64,000 nucleotides of DNA. Origin: Polyangiaceae bacterium. Its GTDB lineage: Bacteria; Myxococcota_A; Polyangia; Polyangiales; Polyangiaceae. Location of the stretch: NCBI GenBank assembly GCA_009781005.1, contig WQYX01000006.1, positions 27,394-91,393 on the forward strand. Direction: 5' to 3'. Below, piece after piece: positions 33,959 to 42,237 of this stretch. Position 1 is the stretch's first letter; every line of letters starts with the position of its first letter. The notes under the pieces were generated by a model. The model searched no databases. It saw nothing but the letters and a program-made list of their open reading frames with translations, and was not told the origin of the DNA. The translations under genes and the position numbers were made by a program.

Positions 33959-36373
33959 ATGGGGCAAGCAGTCCTAATCTTCGAGAGCGACGCCACATTT
34001 GCGAGTCAGCTCCGCACTGAGCTCCAGAAGTTCGGCTGTCAAGTTCACGTCGTCGACGACGGCAATGCGGGTTTGCAGCAAGCGGCTTCGGCGCGGCCCG
34101 ATCTGATTCTGTTGTCGATCGAGCTCCGACGCATGAACGGTTTTTCTGTCTGCAACAAGTTGAAAAAAGATCCGACGCTCAAGGATGTTCCACTCATCAT
34201 CATGTCGAGCGAGTCGAGCGACGAGACCTTCGAGCAGCATCGAAAGCTCCGGACGCGCGCGGAAGATTACGTGCACAAGCCGATTGGGTTTGCCGAGTTG
34301 CTTACGCACATTGAGCCGTTCATGCCGCTTGCCGAGCCCGAGCCTGAGCCCGTGGTCATCGAGCCGGAGCCCATTGCGGAGCCGGAGCCCGTCTTCGTTC
34401 CACCCGATGTCGAACTCGAGGTTGAATCCGACGCCGAGCTCGATGCCGATGACGAGATCCTCATCGAAGAAATGCCGTCCGGACCGCCCGCGTGGCATTC
34501 CTCGCACGCAGAGGTCGTCGCGGCGGCGTCGCATGCAAACGGTCACGGACCTACTACGCTCGACGCGGCGTTGAGCGGGACGAGTCCGCCACCTGCTCCG
34601 CGCGTCAGCGAGATCCCGCCGTTCGATAACAGTCGCGTCGAGGCGCTCTTGCGTGACGTCGAAGTGGCAGAGGAGCGAATCCGCGAACTCGAAGAGGCGC
34701 TCGAGTCTGTGCGTCGTGAGGCCGATCAATCGCGCCGTGACGCGGACGAAGCCGAGGCGCGTGCGGCTGCCGCGAGCGCGAGGCCCGCGATCCTCGCGTC
34801 ACGTCCCGGGCGCGAGATCCTCGATCTGCGAGAGGCACTCAACAAAAAAGACAAGGAGCTTCTCTCTCTCAGAGAGGGGCTAAGCAAGAAGGACAAGGAG
34901 ATCGTCGAGGTTCGCGAAAGGTCGCTGGGTCTCGAGCGGCAGAAGGCCGATCTCGACGACAAGGTCCTCGAACAAGAGCGCGCGCTCGCAGACTATGCCG
35001 ACAGGGTTGCCTCGCTTCAGGCCGACAAAGAGCAGGCGAGGAAGGCAGGCGACGATTTCAAACGTCGCGCCGAGCGCACGCAGCAGGAGGTGTTGGCGCG
35101 CACGAGCGAGATCGCGGAACTCAGAGAGACGCATTCGCGTGAGCTCGAAGCGCGTGAAACTGACATGCGAGCAGAGGCCGACGCTGCGCTCGCCGCAGCG
35201 AAGCAAGCGCACGAGCGTGCGATGGCGGAGGCCGACGCCGTGCTCGTCGCAGCGGAGCAAGCGCACGAGAGCGCGATGGCGCAGGCAGCGGCCGACAAGC
35301 GATCCGCACTCGAGGGGGCGAGGAAGACCGCGGAAGAGGAGCGGGCGCGCGCTCTCGATCAGCAGAGACGGGAGCTGACACTCGCACACGAAGCCGAGAC
35401 TTCTGCCGCTGCGCAGGCGCATCGTGAGGAGGTCGCGAAGATTTTCGCCGAGCACGATGACGCGGTTGCCGCGCTCACGACGAGCCACGAAGAGGCGCTC
35501 GCCGCGCTGCTCAGCAGGCACGAAGAGGAGCTCGTTTCGCAGAAGAACGCGCTCGAAGCGGAGCGCGATGAGAAAGTTGCTGCTGCGAACGCAGACGCGG
35601 CCCGGGCGCGCGAGGATGCCGATCAGCGCGTGGCGCTGGCGGAGAAGAACGCGGCGGAGAAGATCTCGGCCCTGACCGAAGAAGCCGCGGAGAACCTTTT
35701 TGCGGCACAACAAGAGGCTGCCGAGAAACTCACCGCATCCGAGAAACGCGCAGCAGAGAAGTTTCTATCATCGCAAGAAGAGGCACGAGAGAAACTCGCG
35801 GCGGTAGAGCGAGAGGCGGCGGACAAGCTCGCAGCAAGAGAGCGTCATGCGGCGGACGAATTCGCTGCCGCGCAGAAGGAAGCGTCAGACAAGCTTGCGG
35901 CCGCCGAAAAAGCAGGCGCCGATGCGCTCGCCGCGGCGAGCGCCGAAGCGGCCGATAGGCTTGCCGTGGTCGAGCAAGACGCGGCGAACAGGCTTACGCA
36001 AAGCGAGGTCGAGAGAGCAGCAAGCAAAGCTACGAGCGATGCGCGCATCAAGGAGCTCGAAGACGAACTCCAGAGCCTACGTCAGATCTCCGACCAGCGG
36101 GCCAAGGAGCTCGCGCAGACGACGGCGGTTCGCGATGGCTTCGAGCGAGACGTGGTGCAAGCTCGCGAGCGCGTCGCCGCGCTCGAGGTGGATCTTGCTG
36201 CTGCGAAGCTGGCCCACGAGGAAACCAAGACACGCCTCGTCGCAGAGACCGGGCGTCTCGACAAGGCGTTCGCGAAGATCGAGGCCGACAAGTCGTCGCT
36301 CGATCGCGCGAAGGACGCTCTTGCCGTGGCTCTCGCGCAAATCGAAGAAGCCGAGGCACGCACAGCCTCGTGA
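33959..36373 (+). CDS. FrzS/AglZ-like pseudo-receiver protein with a long coiled coil
   Basis: An 804-residue protein. The N-terminal receiver fold (1-125) reads MGQAVLIFESDATFASQL, ILLSIELRRMNGFSVCNKLKKD, PLIIMSSES and YVHKPIGFAEL. The phosphoacceptor position is Ser53, where receivers have Asp, so it cannot be phosphorylated there. A Pro/Glu-rich acidic linker follows (about 125-190). From about residue 230 on it is a very long Ala/Glu/Lys/Arg coiled coil. This is the architecture of FrzS and AglZ, which mark the leading pole in Myxococcus gliding motility. The ATG at 33959 matches that family's start. The stop overlaps the next start (GTGA). Confidence 0.85.
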   Translation: MGQAVLIFESDATFASQLRTELQKFGCQVHVVDDGNAGLQQAASARPDLILLSIELRRMNGFSVCNKLKKDPTLKDVPLIIMSSESSDETFEQHRKLRTRAEDYVHKPIGFAELLTHIEPFMPLAEPEPEPVVIEPEPIAEPEPVFVPPDVELEVESDAELDADDEILIEEMPSGPPAWHSSHAEVVAAASHANGHGPTTLDAALSGTSPPPAPRVSEIPPFDNSRVEALLRDVEVAEERIRELEEALESVRREADQSRRDADEAEARAAAASARPAILASRPGREILDLREALNKKDKELLSLREGLSKKDKEIVEVRERSLGLERQKADLDDKVLEQERALADYADRVASLQADKEQARKAGDDFKRRAERTQQEVLARTSEIAELRETHSRELEARETDMRAEADAALAAAKQAHERAMAEADAVLVAAEQAHESAMAQAAADKRSALEGARKTAEEERARALDQQRRELTLAHEAETSAAAQAHREEVAKIFAEHDDAVAALTTSHEEALAALLSRHEEELVSQKNALEAERDEKVAAANADAARAREDADQRVALAEKNAAEKISALTEEAAENLFAAQQEAAEKLTASEKRAAEKFLSSQEEAREKLAAVEREAADKLAARERHAADEFAAAQKEASDKLAAAEKAGADALAAASAEAADRLAVVEQDAANRLTQSEVERAASKATSDARIKELEDELQSLRQISDQRAKELAQTTAVRDGFERDVVQARERVAALEVDLAAAKLAHEETKTRLVAETGRLDKAFAKIEADKSSLDRAKDALAVALAQIEEAEARTAS

Positions 36374-36963
36374 GAGTGACGTGCGTCATCGAGCGCATGA
36401 CCGAGGCCGATCTCGACGAAGTCGTTACGATCGATCTCGACGCGTTTCATCCCGACCGCTTTCAAGTTGACGCGATTTCATCGTTGGCGGCTGCGGTGCG
36501 GTCCTCAAAGCCGAAGCAGGCTGTTCCGGTCCGCTCCTCGCCGGCCGCCTCGAACTCGCGTCAACTTGAAAGCGGTCTAGAAAGTGCGCGCGTGCTCCGA
36601 GAGGCGAGCCTGCGCGAAGAGCTGTCGCGACCGTTTTCGCGCCTCGTCGTTGCGCGCGGCGATCGCAAAGAAATCCTTGGCTATGCGCTTTCTTGGCACG
36701 TGGTCGATGAGTTGCATTTGCTCAACGTTGCCGTTGCCGCGCGTGCGCGCAGGCAAGGCATTGGTCGTGCGCTCATGGATGATCTGCTCGCGTACGGGCG
36801 TGGCCATGCCATCGGGCGCGTTCTGCTCGAAGTTCGCGTCAGCAACGCTGCGGCCATCGCGCTCTACACGTCGCTCGGATTCTCCCGTTTCAACGTACGC
36901 GAGCGCTATTACGACGATGGGGAAGACGCCGTGGAAATGAAGTGTGTTCTTGGCGGCTGCTAA
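36370..36963 (+). CDS. RimI-like GNAT acetyltransferase interrupted in frame by a palindromic element
   Basis: The ORF has 197 codons. Residues 1-28 are the GNAT N-terminus (IERMTEADLDEVVTIDLDAF). About 42 codons of element E5 follow (starting DRFQVDAIS, ending RQLESGL). The fold then resumes with LREASLREELSRPFSRLVVARGD, VVDELHLLNVAV, the acetyl-CoA loop ARRQGIGRALM and SNAAAIALYTSLGF. Without the insert the protein would be about 155 residues, the usual RimI size. RimI acetylates the N-terminal Ala of ribosomal protein S18. The insert falls in the alpha1/alpha2 region, which is exposed in GNAT folds, so activity may survive. GTG at 36370 overlaps the upstream stop. Confidence 0.88.
   Translation: MRVTCVIERMTEADLDEVVTIDLDAFHPDRFQVDAISSLAAAVRSSKPKQAVPVRSSPAASNSRQLESGLESARVLREASLREELSRPFSRLVVARGDRKEILGYALSWHVVDELHLLNVAVAARARRQGIGRALMDDLLAYGRGHAIGRVLLEVRVSNAAAIALYTSLGFSRFNVRERYYDDGEDAVEMKCVLGGC
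36454..36580. repeat. Palindromic element E5, in frame inside the acetyltransferase gene
   Basis: Perfect 21-bp arms, beginning GACCGCTTTCAAGTTGACGC on the left and ending CAACTTGAAAGCGGTC on the right, then TAG. The interior is the core seen in E2 and E4 (TGCGGTGCGGTCCTCAAAGC, then CTGTTCCGGTCCGCTCC). The reading frame of the host gene passes through about 126 bp with no stop. The arms are the best preserved of all copies, suggesting a recent insertion. Confidence 0.9.
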
Positions 36964-36973
36964 TGTTCTGCGG

Positions 36974-39580
36974 ATGATGCGGGTTGCTGTCACTTCCTTT
37001 GCTCTTGCAGCACTTCTTGCGGCAGGCACGCTCGACGCGCAACCGGCCGCCGTGAACGACATTGCTTCGGGCGCGATCAAGGTTGAAGACACCGTGCTTC
37101 GTGCAGAGATCCTCGCTGCGCAGGGCAAGACGAAACAGGCCATCGTACTCCTCGAAAAAGTGAAGAACGCGGGCACGGGCGCTGCTGTACGGCGCGCGCG
37201 GCTCTTGCTTGGCGAGTATCTGATTCGTGTGGGGCGTCGCGCCGAGGCCAGTGCCCCCTTGCATGAAGTAATTGCAGATTACAACAATAATACGGTGACG
37301 TCGCAGGATGCCGAAGGTCTCGCGCAAGTCGGTCGCGCCGCGTTCTTATTGAGGAGCCCCAAAGACGCAAACCAGGCTTACAAGGAGAGCGAGCGCGCCG
37401 ATCGCAAGCGAGTCGAAACCATGCTCTGGGCCGCCGAGCTATTCCTCGACAATTATGATCCGGGGCACGCGGAGGAGGAAGTAAGAGACGCCCTCGCCGT
37501 GGCTCCGAAGAACGCGGCCGCGCTCGTGATGATGGCGCGCGTGAAGCTCGAACAGTCGCTCGATTTCGACGCGGCCGAGAAACTCCTGCGCGAGGCTCTC
37601 GCCCTTCATCCCCGGCACAAGGGTGCACTCGCCGTTCGCGCGGGCCTTGCGTTACGCGACATGGACATCGACCGCGCGAACAAAGTCCTTGCCGAGGGCC
37701 TTGCGGTCGACCCAAACGACCTCGAACTTTTGAGTCTCAAAGCGGCGGCGCGCTTTCTCGACGACGACACACCGGGTTTCAATGCGGCGAAAAAAGAAGT
37801 CTTCGCAAACAACCCTGAATATTCCAGATTCTATGCCATCGTTGGCGAGTACGCAGAATGGGAACATCGTTACGACGACATCGTCGCGATGATGAAAGAA
37901 GCGACGAAGATCGATCCGGATGACGCCAAGGCCTGGGCGGCGCTCGGACTCACGCAGATGCGCAGCGGCGACGAAGTCGAAGGTCAGAAGAATATCGAGA
38001 AGGCATGGTCGAAGGACAAATTCAATGTTCGTGTTTACAACACGCTGAATCTTTATGAGAAGATCATTCCAAATCAATACGAGCTTGTCCGCGGCGGCAT
38101 CTTCAAGATTCGTTATGCGAAGGACGAGCGCGCGGTGATGGAACGTTACGTGCCGCAAATGCTCGATGAAGCATGGGCGTCCATGAAGGCGCGCTACGGT
38201 TTTGTACCGACGGCACCCGTACAAATCGAGATGTACACCGCGCGGCAAGAATTCAGCGTGCGCACGAGCGGGCTGCCGAACATGGGCATTCAGGGAGTGT
38301 GCTTCGGTCGCGTCATCGCGGCGTTGAGCCCCAACGCCGAACCGTTCAACTGGGGAAACGTGCTCTGGCACGAGCTCGGTCACGTCTTCGCCATCCAGCT
38401 TTCGCAGAGCCGCGTGCCGCGCTGGTTTACCGAAGGCCTCAGCGAATACGAGACCATCGCGCGACGGCCCGAGTGGGCGCGCGAGCTCGATCCCGAGCTT
38501 TACAAGGCGATCACGACCGGCAAGCTTCCTTCCGCAGTCGAGATGAACCGCGCCTTCACGCACGCGGAAGATGCGAACGACGTCACGGTAGCGTATTACG
38601 CCGCGAGCCAAATGCTCGTTTGGACCGTCGAGAATTTCGGCATGGCGCGCGTGGTCCAAGCGCTCAAACTGTGGGGCCAGGGCAATAAAACGCCGGCCGT
38701 GATCAAGAGCGCCTTCGGTGTGACGCCGGAAGAGTACGACGCAGGCTACCGATCTTGGCAGCTTCAACGCTTGTCACGATACAAAACGCAATATTTTTTC
38801 ATGCGCAAACTGCAGCCGCTCGACGAAAGCGAGAAAGCTGCAAAGGCGAGTCCGAACGATGCCTCGGCGCGTGTCGACTACGCGCTCTCGCTCGCGCACG
38901 CGAACAAGACCAAGGACGCGCAGAAGGAGCTCGCCGCGGCGCTCGCGATCGAGCCGAAGAACGCCGATGCTCACTTCGTCCTTTCGCGCCTCGCGCTCGA
39001 CGACAAAGACTTCGAGACGGCGAAAAAGCACCTCGAGACGATGCGCGCGAATGGCAACGAGAGTTACGTCACTCATTCGATCTTGGCGGACATCGCCAGA
39101 GCGCAAAAGGACGATGCCGCGATGCGCTTCCATCTCGAGGCGGCGCACCGGCTCGATCCAACCCAGGCCGCGCCGCTCAGGGGACTCTACGATCTTGCGA
39201 CGAAAGACCATCGTGAAAGTGACGCGCTCGACGCTCTTCGCAAGCTCGCTCTTCTCGAGCAGCACGACGCCAAGGTTTGGCGTGCGCTTTTGGGCGAGCT
39301 CGTTTCGCGCAAGCAATGGGATGAAGCTCGACGAGTTGGCGAAGGCGCCATCTTCGTGGACGTGATGGGGGGCAGCACGCACATGCTTTATGCGCGCGCG
39401 CTTGCCGCAATGAACGCGCACGACAAGGCCGCATGGGAGCTCGAGACGGCGCTTCTCTGCAACATGAAGCCAGCCGAGAAGGCATCGGCGCACGCGCTCC
39501 TCGCTCAGGAGCTCGTTTTGCTCGGGCGCGTGCCGGAGGCAAAGAAGCATCTCGACGAGGCGCGCTCCCTTGATCCCTAA
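36974..39580 (+). CDS. Secreted TPR-repeat protein with a gluzincin (peptidase MA-like) domain
   Basis: 868 residues from ATG 36974, with a signal peptide (VAVTSFALAALLAAG, cleavage near TLDA-QPA). Helical TPR-type repeats fill residues about 40-350 (AEKLLREALALHPRHKGAL and similar). A metalloprotease segment has HELGH at 466-470 and a downstream Glu in WFTEGLSEYE, the zinc site of gluzincins. More TPRs follow to the end (DAQKELAAALAIEPKNADAH). Substrate is unknown; a periplasmic scaffold-protease is the simplest reading. The upstream ATG at 36944 overlaps the GNAT gene. The stop TAA overlaps the first bases of element E10. Confidence 0.85.
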   Translation: MMRVAVTSFALAALLAAGTLDAQPAAVNDIASGAIKVEDTVLRAEILAAQGKTKQAIVLLEKVKNAGTGAAVRRARLLLGEYLIRVGRRAEASAPLHEVIADYNNNTVTSQDAEGLAQVGRAAFLLRSPKDANQAYKESERADRKRVETMLWAAELFLDNYDPGHAEEEVRDALAVAPKNAAALVMMARVKLEQSLDFDAAEKLLREALALHPRHKGALAVRAGLALRDMDIDRANKVLAEGLAVDPNDLELLSLKAAARFLDDDTPGFNAAKKEVFANNPEYSRFYAIVGEYAEWEHRYDDIVAMMKEATKIDPDDAKAWAALGLTQMRSGDEVEGQKNIEKAWSKDKFNVRVYNTLNLYEKIIPNQYELVRGGIFKIRYAKDERAVMERYVPQMLDEAWASMKARYGFVPTAPVQIEMYTARQEFSVRTSGLPNMGIQGVCFGRVIAALSPNAEPFNWGNVLWHELGHVFAIQLSQSRVPRWFTEGLSEYETIARRPEWARELDPELYKAITTGKLPSAVEMNRAFTHAEDANDVTVAYYAASQMLVWTVENFGMARVVQALKLWGQGNKTPAVIKSAFGVTPEEYDAGYRSWQLQRLSRYKTQYFFMRKLQPLDESEKAAKASPNDASARVDYALSLAHANKTKDAQKELAAALAIEPKNADAHFVLSRLALDDKDFETAKKHLETMRANGNESYVTHSILADIARAQKDDAAMRFHLEAAHRLDPTQAAPLRGLYDLATKDHRESDALDALRKLALLEQHDAKVWRALLGELVSRKQWDEARRVGEGAIFVDVMGGSTHMLYARALAAMNAHDKAAWELETALLCNMKPAEKASAHALLAQELVLLGRVPEAKKHLDEARSLDP

Positions 39581-39723
39581 AACGCGTTTGCTAACCTACT
39601 GCGCGCCGCGATGCCTTCGTTGGGCCCTGCGGTGCCTACGCACGTACCACAACGTACGCTTGCGCGGGCGCCTCGGGCCCGCCTTGGCCTCGCGTCGCTC
39701 GCGACGGTTATCAAACGCGTTTT
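39579..39723. repeat. Palindromic element E10
   Basis: A 145-bp element with arms AAAACGCGTTTGCTAACC and GGTTATCAAACGCGTTTT. Its interior (ACTGCGCGCCGCGATGCC, CGTTGGGCCCTGCGGTGCC, GGGCCCGCCTTGGCCTCGC) is nearly the same as that of E1, whose arms are unrelated. It fills the gap between two convergent genes and its left end overlaps the stop codon at 39578-39580. Confidence 0.85.
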
Positions 39724-39742
39724 ACCGACGAAAAAACTGTGA

Positions 39743-40957
39743 CTATTGCCAGCCCGTGGCTGCTTGGACAATCGGCGTCAGCTCTCGGGCCATGCGTTGA
39801 TGCAGGAGCGCGTTGCCGTGCCCCTCGCAGCCCGTGGTTTCTTCCGGGGTTGTCTCGGCCGGCAAAAAGAGCTGGACGCGCGTGTCGCCGCTTGCCTTTT
39901 GTTGCTCAACGGCCGTCGAGATCCCCAAGAGCGCGCTGTCGCGGACGGGGTTTGGTTCGCCGTCGTCCGGTCCTGGGCCGACGATGGAGATGAATTGCGC
40001 TGTCGGGTAATGGCCGCGCAGCGTCTGGAGGAATGCGACGTACCCGGCAACGAAGTCTTCTTGCGTGGCGGGCCCGTTGTCTACGGGTTGACCCTCGGCG
40101 AAGTCGAGTCCGCCGATTCCGATGATGAGCACGTCGGGCGAATAATCTTTGAAGTCGAATATGGCATCTTCATCGATTGGATTGCTCAGCGGATAGATGA
40201 GGGGCATCGTCCAAGGGTCTGGCCGCCAAATGTTCTGCGTGATTCCTTTGCCTGAATACCCCGTTCCGTACACGTCGGCATTGAATGCGTCGCCGAGCAG
40301 AGCACCGAAAGAAATGTGGAAGTTTTCCCATGCTGCAGCCTGATTGGAGACGGGGCAATCGGGCCCGACTCCCTCGTCGCCAAAGCCGGTGAGCATGGAG
40401 TCGCCGATCATCTCGATGGCTCGCGTGCGCCGCACTGGTGGCGGTAAGAGCTTGCCGTCCGCGCCGAAGTCGAAGCCGTTGAATTGGGTGAAGCCTTCCT
40501 GGGCTTCGGTTCGTTTGTAAAGTTCGACGGTGTGCATCCCCGGACCGAGATTGCTCGCGAGCGAGATCGTCTGCTGTCCGACGACCATCACGAGCTTGGG
40601 TTGCCACACACCGTCGATCGCGTAGTCCCACTCGCTAGGCGTTCCGATCATCCAGTCTTCCACCATTTCCGTGAGCGAGACCGAGACTTCGCTGCCTTCG
40701 AAGTTTGCGATGATTCGACAGCCTGGCCAGCCGCAAATCGGAGCGTCGGGCACGCGCGTGTCGAAGCGGCCAATGTACTGAATGGCGGGTGGCCCGTCGG
40801 ACACGCTGCCGTCCGTGTCTGGATTGGAAGGGTTGCTGCCGGAGTCCGGATCGGTCGCGGCGGGTTGGGAGGCATCGTCGTTGGAGTTGCTTCCACAGTT
40901 GCACACTACAAATAGTAGAGTCATTGCCATCGAAGCTTGAAGAAAGATTCGCTTCAC
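39743..40957 (-). CDS. CE2/SGNH-type carbohydrate esterase lipoprotein
   Basis: A 404-residue lipoprotein (TLLFVVCNC, Cys19 or Cys21 as the lipidated residue), with an Asp/Ser/Pro-rich linker to about residue 55. A jelly-roll-like region (IGRFDTR...GPGMHTVELYKRTEA) precedes an SGNH hydrolase domain with the nucleophile in IEMIGDSMLTG and IGIGGLDFAEG. The C-terminal CEGHGNALLHQRMA contains His residues that could complete the dyad. CE2 enzymes remove acetyl groups from xylan or other plant polysaccharides at the cell surface. It lies 7 bp after another secreted esterase gene, so the two probably form an operon. Confidence 0.82.
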   Translation of the reverse strand: MKRIFLQASMAMTLLFVVCNCGSNSNDDASQPAATDPDSGSNPSNPDTDGSVSDGPPAIQYIGRFDTRVPDAPICGWPGCRIIANFEGSEVSVSLTEMVEDWMIGTPSEWDYAIDGVWQPKLVMVVGQQTISLASNLGPGMHTVELYKRTEAQEGFTQFNGFDFGADGKLLPPPVRRTRAIEMIGDSMLTGFGDEGVGPDCPVSNQAAAWENFHISFGALLGDAFNADVYGTGYSGKGITQNIWRPDPWTMPLIYPLSNPIDEDAIFDFKDYSPDVLIIGIGGLDFAEGQPVDNGPATQEDFVAGYVAFLQTLRGHYPTAQFISIVGPGPDDGEPNPVRDSALLGISTAVEQQKASGDTRVQLFLPAETTPEETTGCEGHGNALLHQRMARELTPIVQAATGWQ

Positions 40958-40964
40958 GTCGTCC

Positions 40965-41972
40965 TCATTTCATGGATTCAATGAATGCCCACGTTCCCGC
41001 GTTGGAGGGGCCCCAGAGCTCGTGTGGCCAGCCGGGTAGGGCGCACCAAATGACGGGCCGCTGACATCCGGCGTACGAGACGCAGGGGCTCGGGTCGATG
41101 GGGGTGGTTTGGCTGGAGCACTTGTTGACGGTTGACCAGTGATTGGCCGCATCCACGCCTGCCGAGAAATCGATCGTCTGATCGGCGTCGCCATGGATGA
41201 TCATGGCAGCGACCGGCTGGGTAGGACACAAGAAGAACTGCCCGCCGTCGTAGTCGGCAGGATTTTGTGAGGAGGGCCCTGCGCCCGAGTTGGCAATGAT
41301 TCCGCGGAATGTGTTTCCGCGGTAGCAGCCGAGCATGTTGACGAAGGAGGCGCCGCGGCTGATCCCCCATGCGAAGACGCGTTTCGTATCGACACAAAGC
41401 TTGCTCTCGATGTCGGCGACAATGGCGTCGACGAGCGCGTAATCCGAATTGATGCCGTAAGGCGTGGAACAATCCCACGTCTGGTAAGGGCCATTCGGAT
41501 AGACGAAGATGCCGTTGCCGCCTGATTCGTCTTCGAGCGACATCCAGCTTCGAATCTGGTCCCCCGTCATCCCGTCGCCGTGAAAGACGAGCGTGAGTGG
41601 GAGCCGCGTCTGCCCATCGTAGTTGTAGCCAATGTCGAGCACGTACGATTGCTGGGTGCCGGCGAAGTCGATCCACTGCGTGCCGAAGTAGCCCGTCCCC
41701 GAAGGCAGGTTGCATGGAACCGGTGCGCTGTCGGCATTCGACGCTGCGTCGGCAGATGCGTCTGCGGCGCCAGAATCTGACGATGTTGCCGGCGGATTCG
41801 TCTCGGTGGGGCCGTCCTCCGGTGGAGTCGTTGGCGTCGGCTCAGCCGGTGCAGTCGGAGATCCTCCCCCCGGCTCCACGGGCTCCTCGATGGGTGATTG
41901 CGTCGACGTGCTGCTACATGCCGCGAAGGCGGCGACGACGACGCATGAGACCAAGAACGATCGTAAGCGCAT
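40965..41972 (-). CDS. CE1/LpqC-type esterase (feruloyl esterase or PHB depolymerase-like) lipoprotein
   Basis: A 335-residue lipoprotein from ATG 41972 (MRLRSFLVSCVVVAAFAAC, Cys19), followed by a long Pro/Thr/Ala/Asp linker. The catalytic part is an alpha/beta hydrolase: YVLDIGYNYDG, LPLTLVFHGDG for the oxyanion hole, and the nucleophile in WGISRGASFVNML (GxSxG). VAAMIIHGDADQTIDFSAG carries the Asp, and the His is probably in GWPHELWGP. This pattern covers feruloyl esterases and short-chain PHB depolymerases, which cannot be separated here. With the CE2-type gene it suggests deacylation of plant polysaccharide. Confidence 0.85.
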   Translation of the reverse strand: MRLRSFLVSCVVVAAFAACSSTSTQSPIEEPVEPGGGSPTAPAEPTPTTPPEDGPTETNPPATSSDSGAADASADAASNADSAPVPCNLPSGTGYFGTQWIDFAGTQQSYVLDIGYNYDGQTRLPLTLVFHGDGMTGDQIRSWMSLEDESGGNGIFVYPNGPYQTWDCSTPYGINSDYALVDAIVADIESKLCVDTKRVFAWGISRGASFVNMLGCYRGNTFRGIIANSGAGPSSQNPADYDGGQFFLCPTQPVAAMIIHGDADQTIDFSAGVDAANHWSTVNKCSSQTTPIDPSPCVSYAGCQRPVIWCALPGWPHELWGPSNAGTWAFIESMK

Positions 41973-42237
41973 GACCACGCACATTCCGAATCGCATGCCA
42001 AGCGCACCCGTCGCAGGATATGCGGCGAGGAAGCGTGGCGGTCCGTGCGTCTTTGGATGCTTCCGATTTGGTAAAGCACACGCGCGAACGCGGAGGGCTT
42101 CTTCATCGGGAAGAAATCCGCTAGGAAGGCCGTTCTCGCGGGCGGCAAGCGCCGAAGATCATGAACATCAGTGCAAGTTCCACGCGCTTGTCGAACGGTG
42201 AAACCCGGTTTCAATCGCGCCTTTTTCTGGAGGTCGG

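Noticed and set aside
33959..36373. An ordinary response regulator call for the coiled-coil protein
   Set aside because: The phosphoacceptor Asp is replaced by Ser and the long coiled coil fits FrzS/AglZ instead.
37652..38767. A 371-codon minus-strand frame opposite the TPR-protease gene
   Set aside because: Antisense shadow; the plus strand has HELGH and TPRs.
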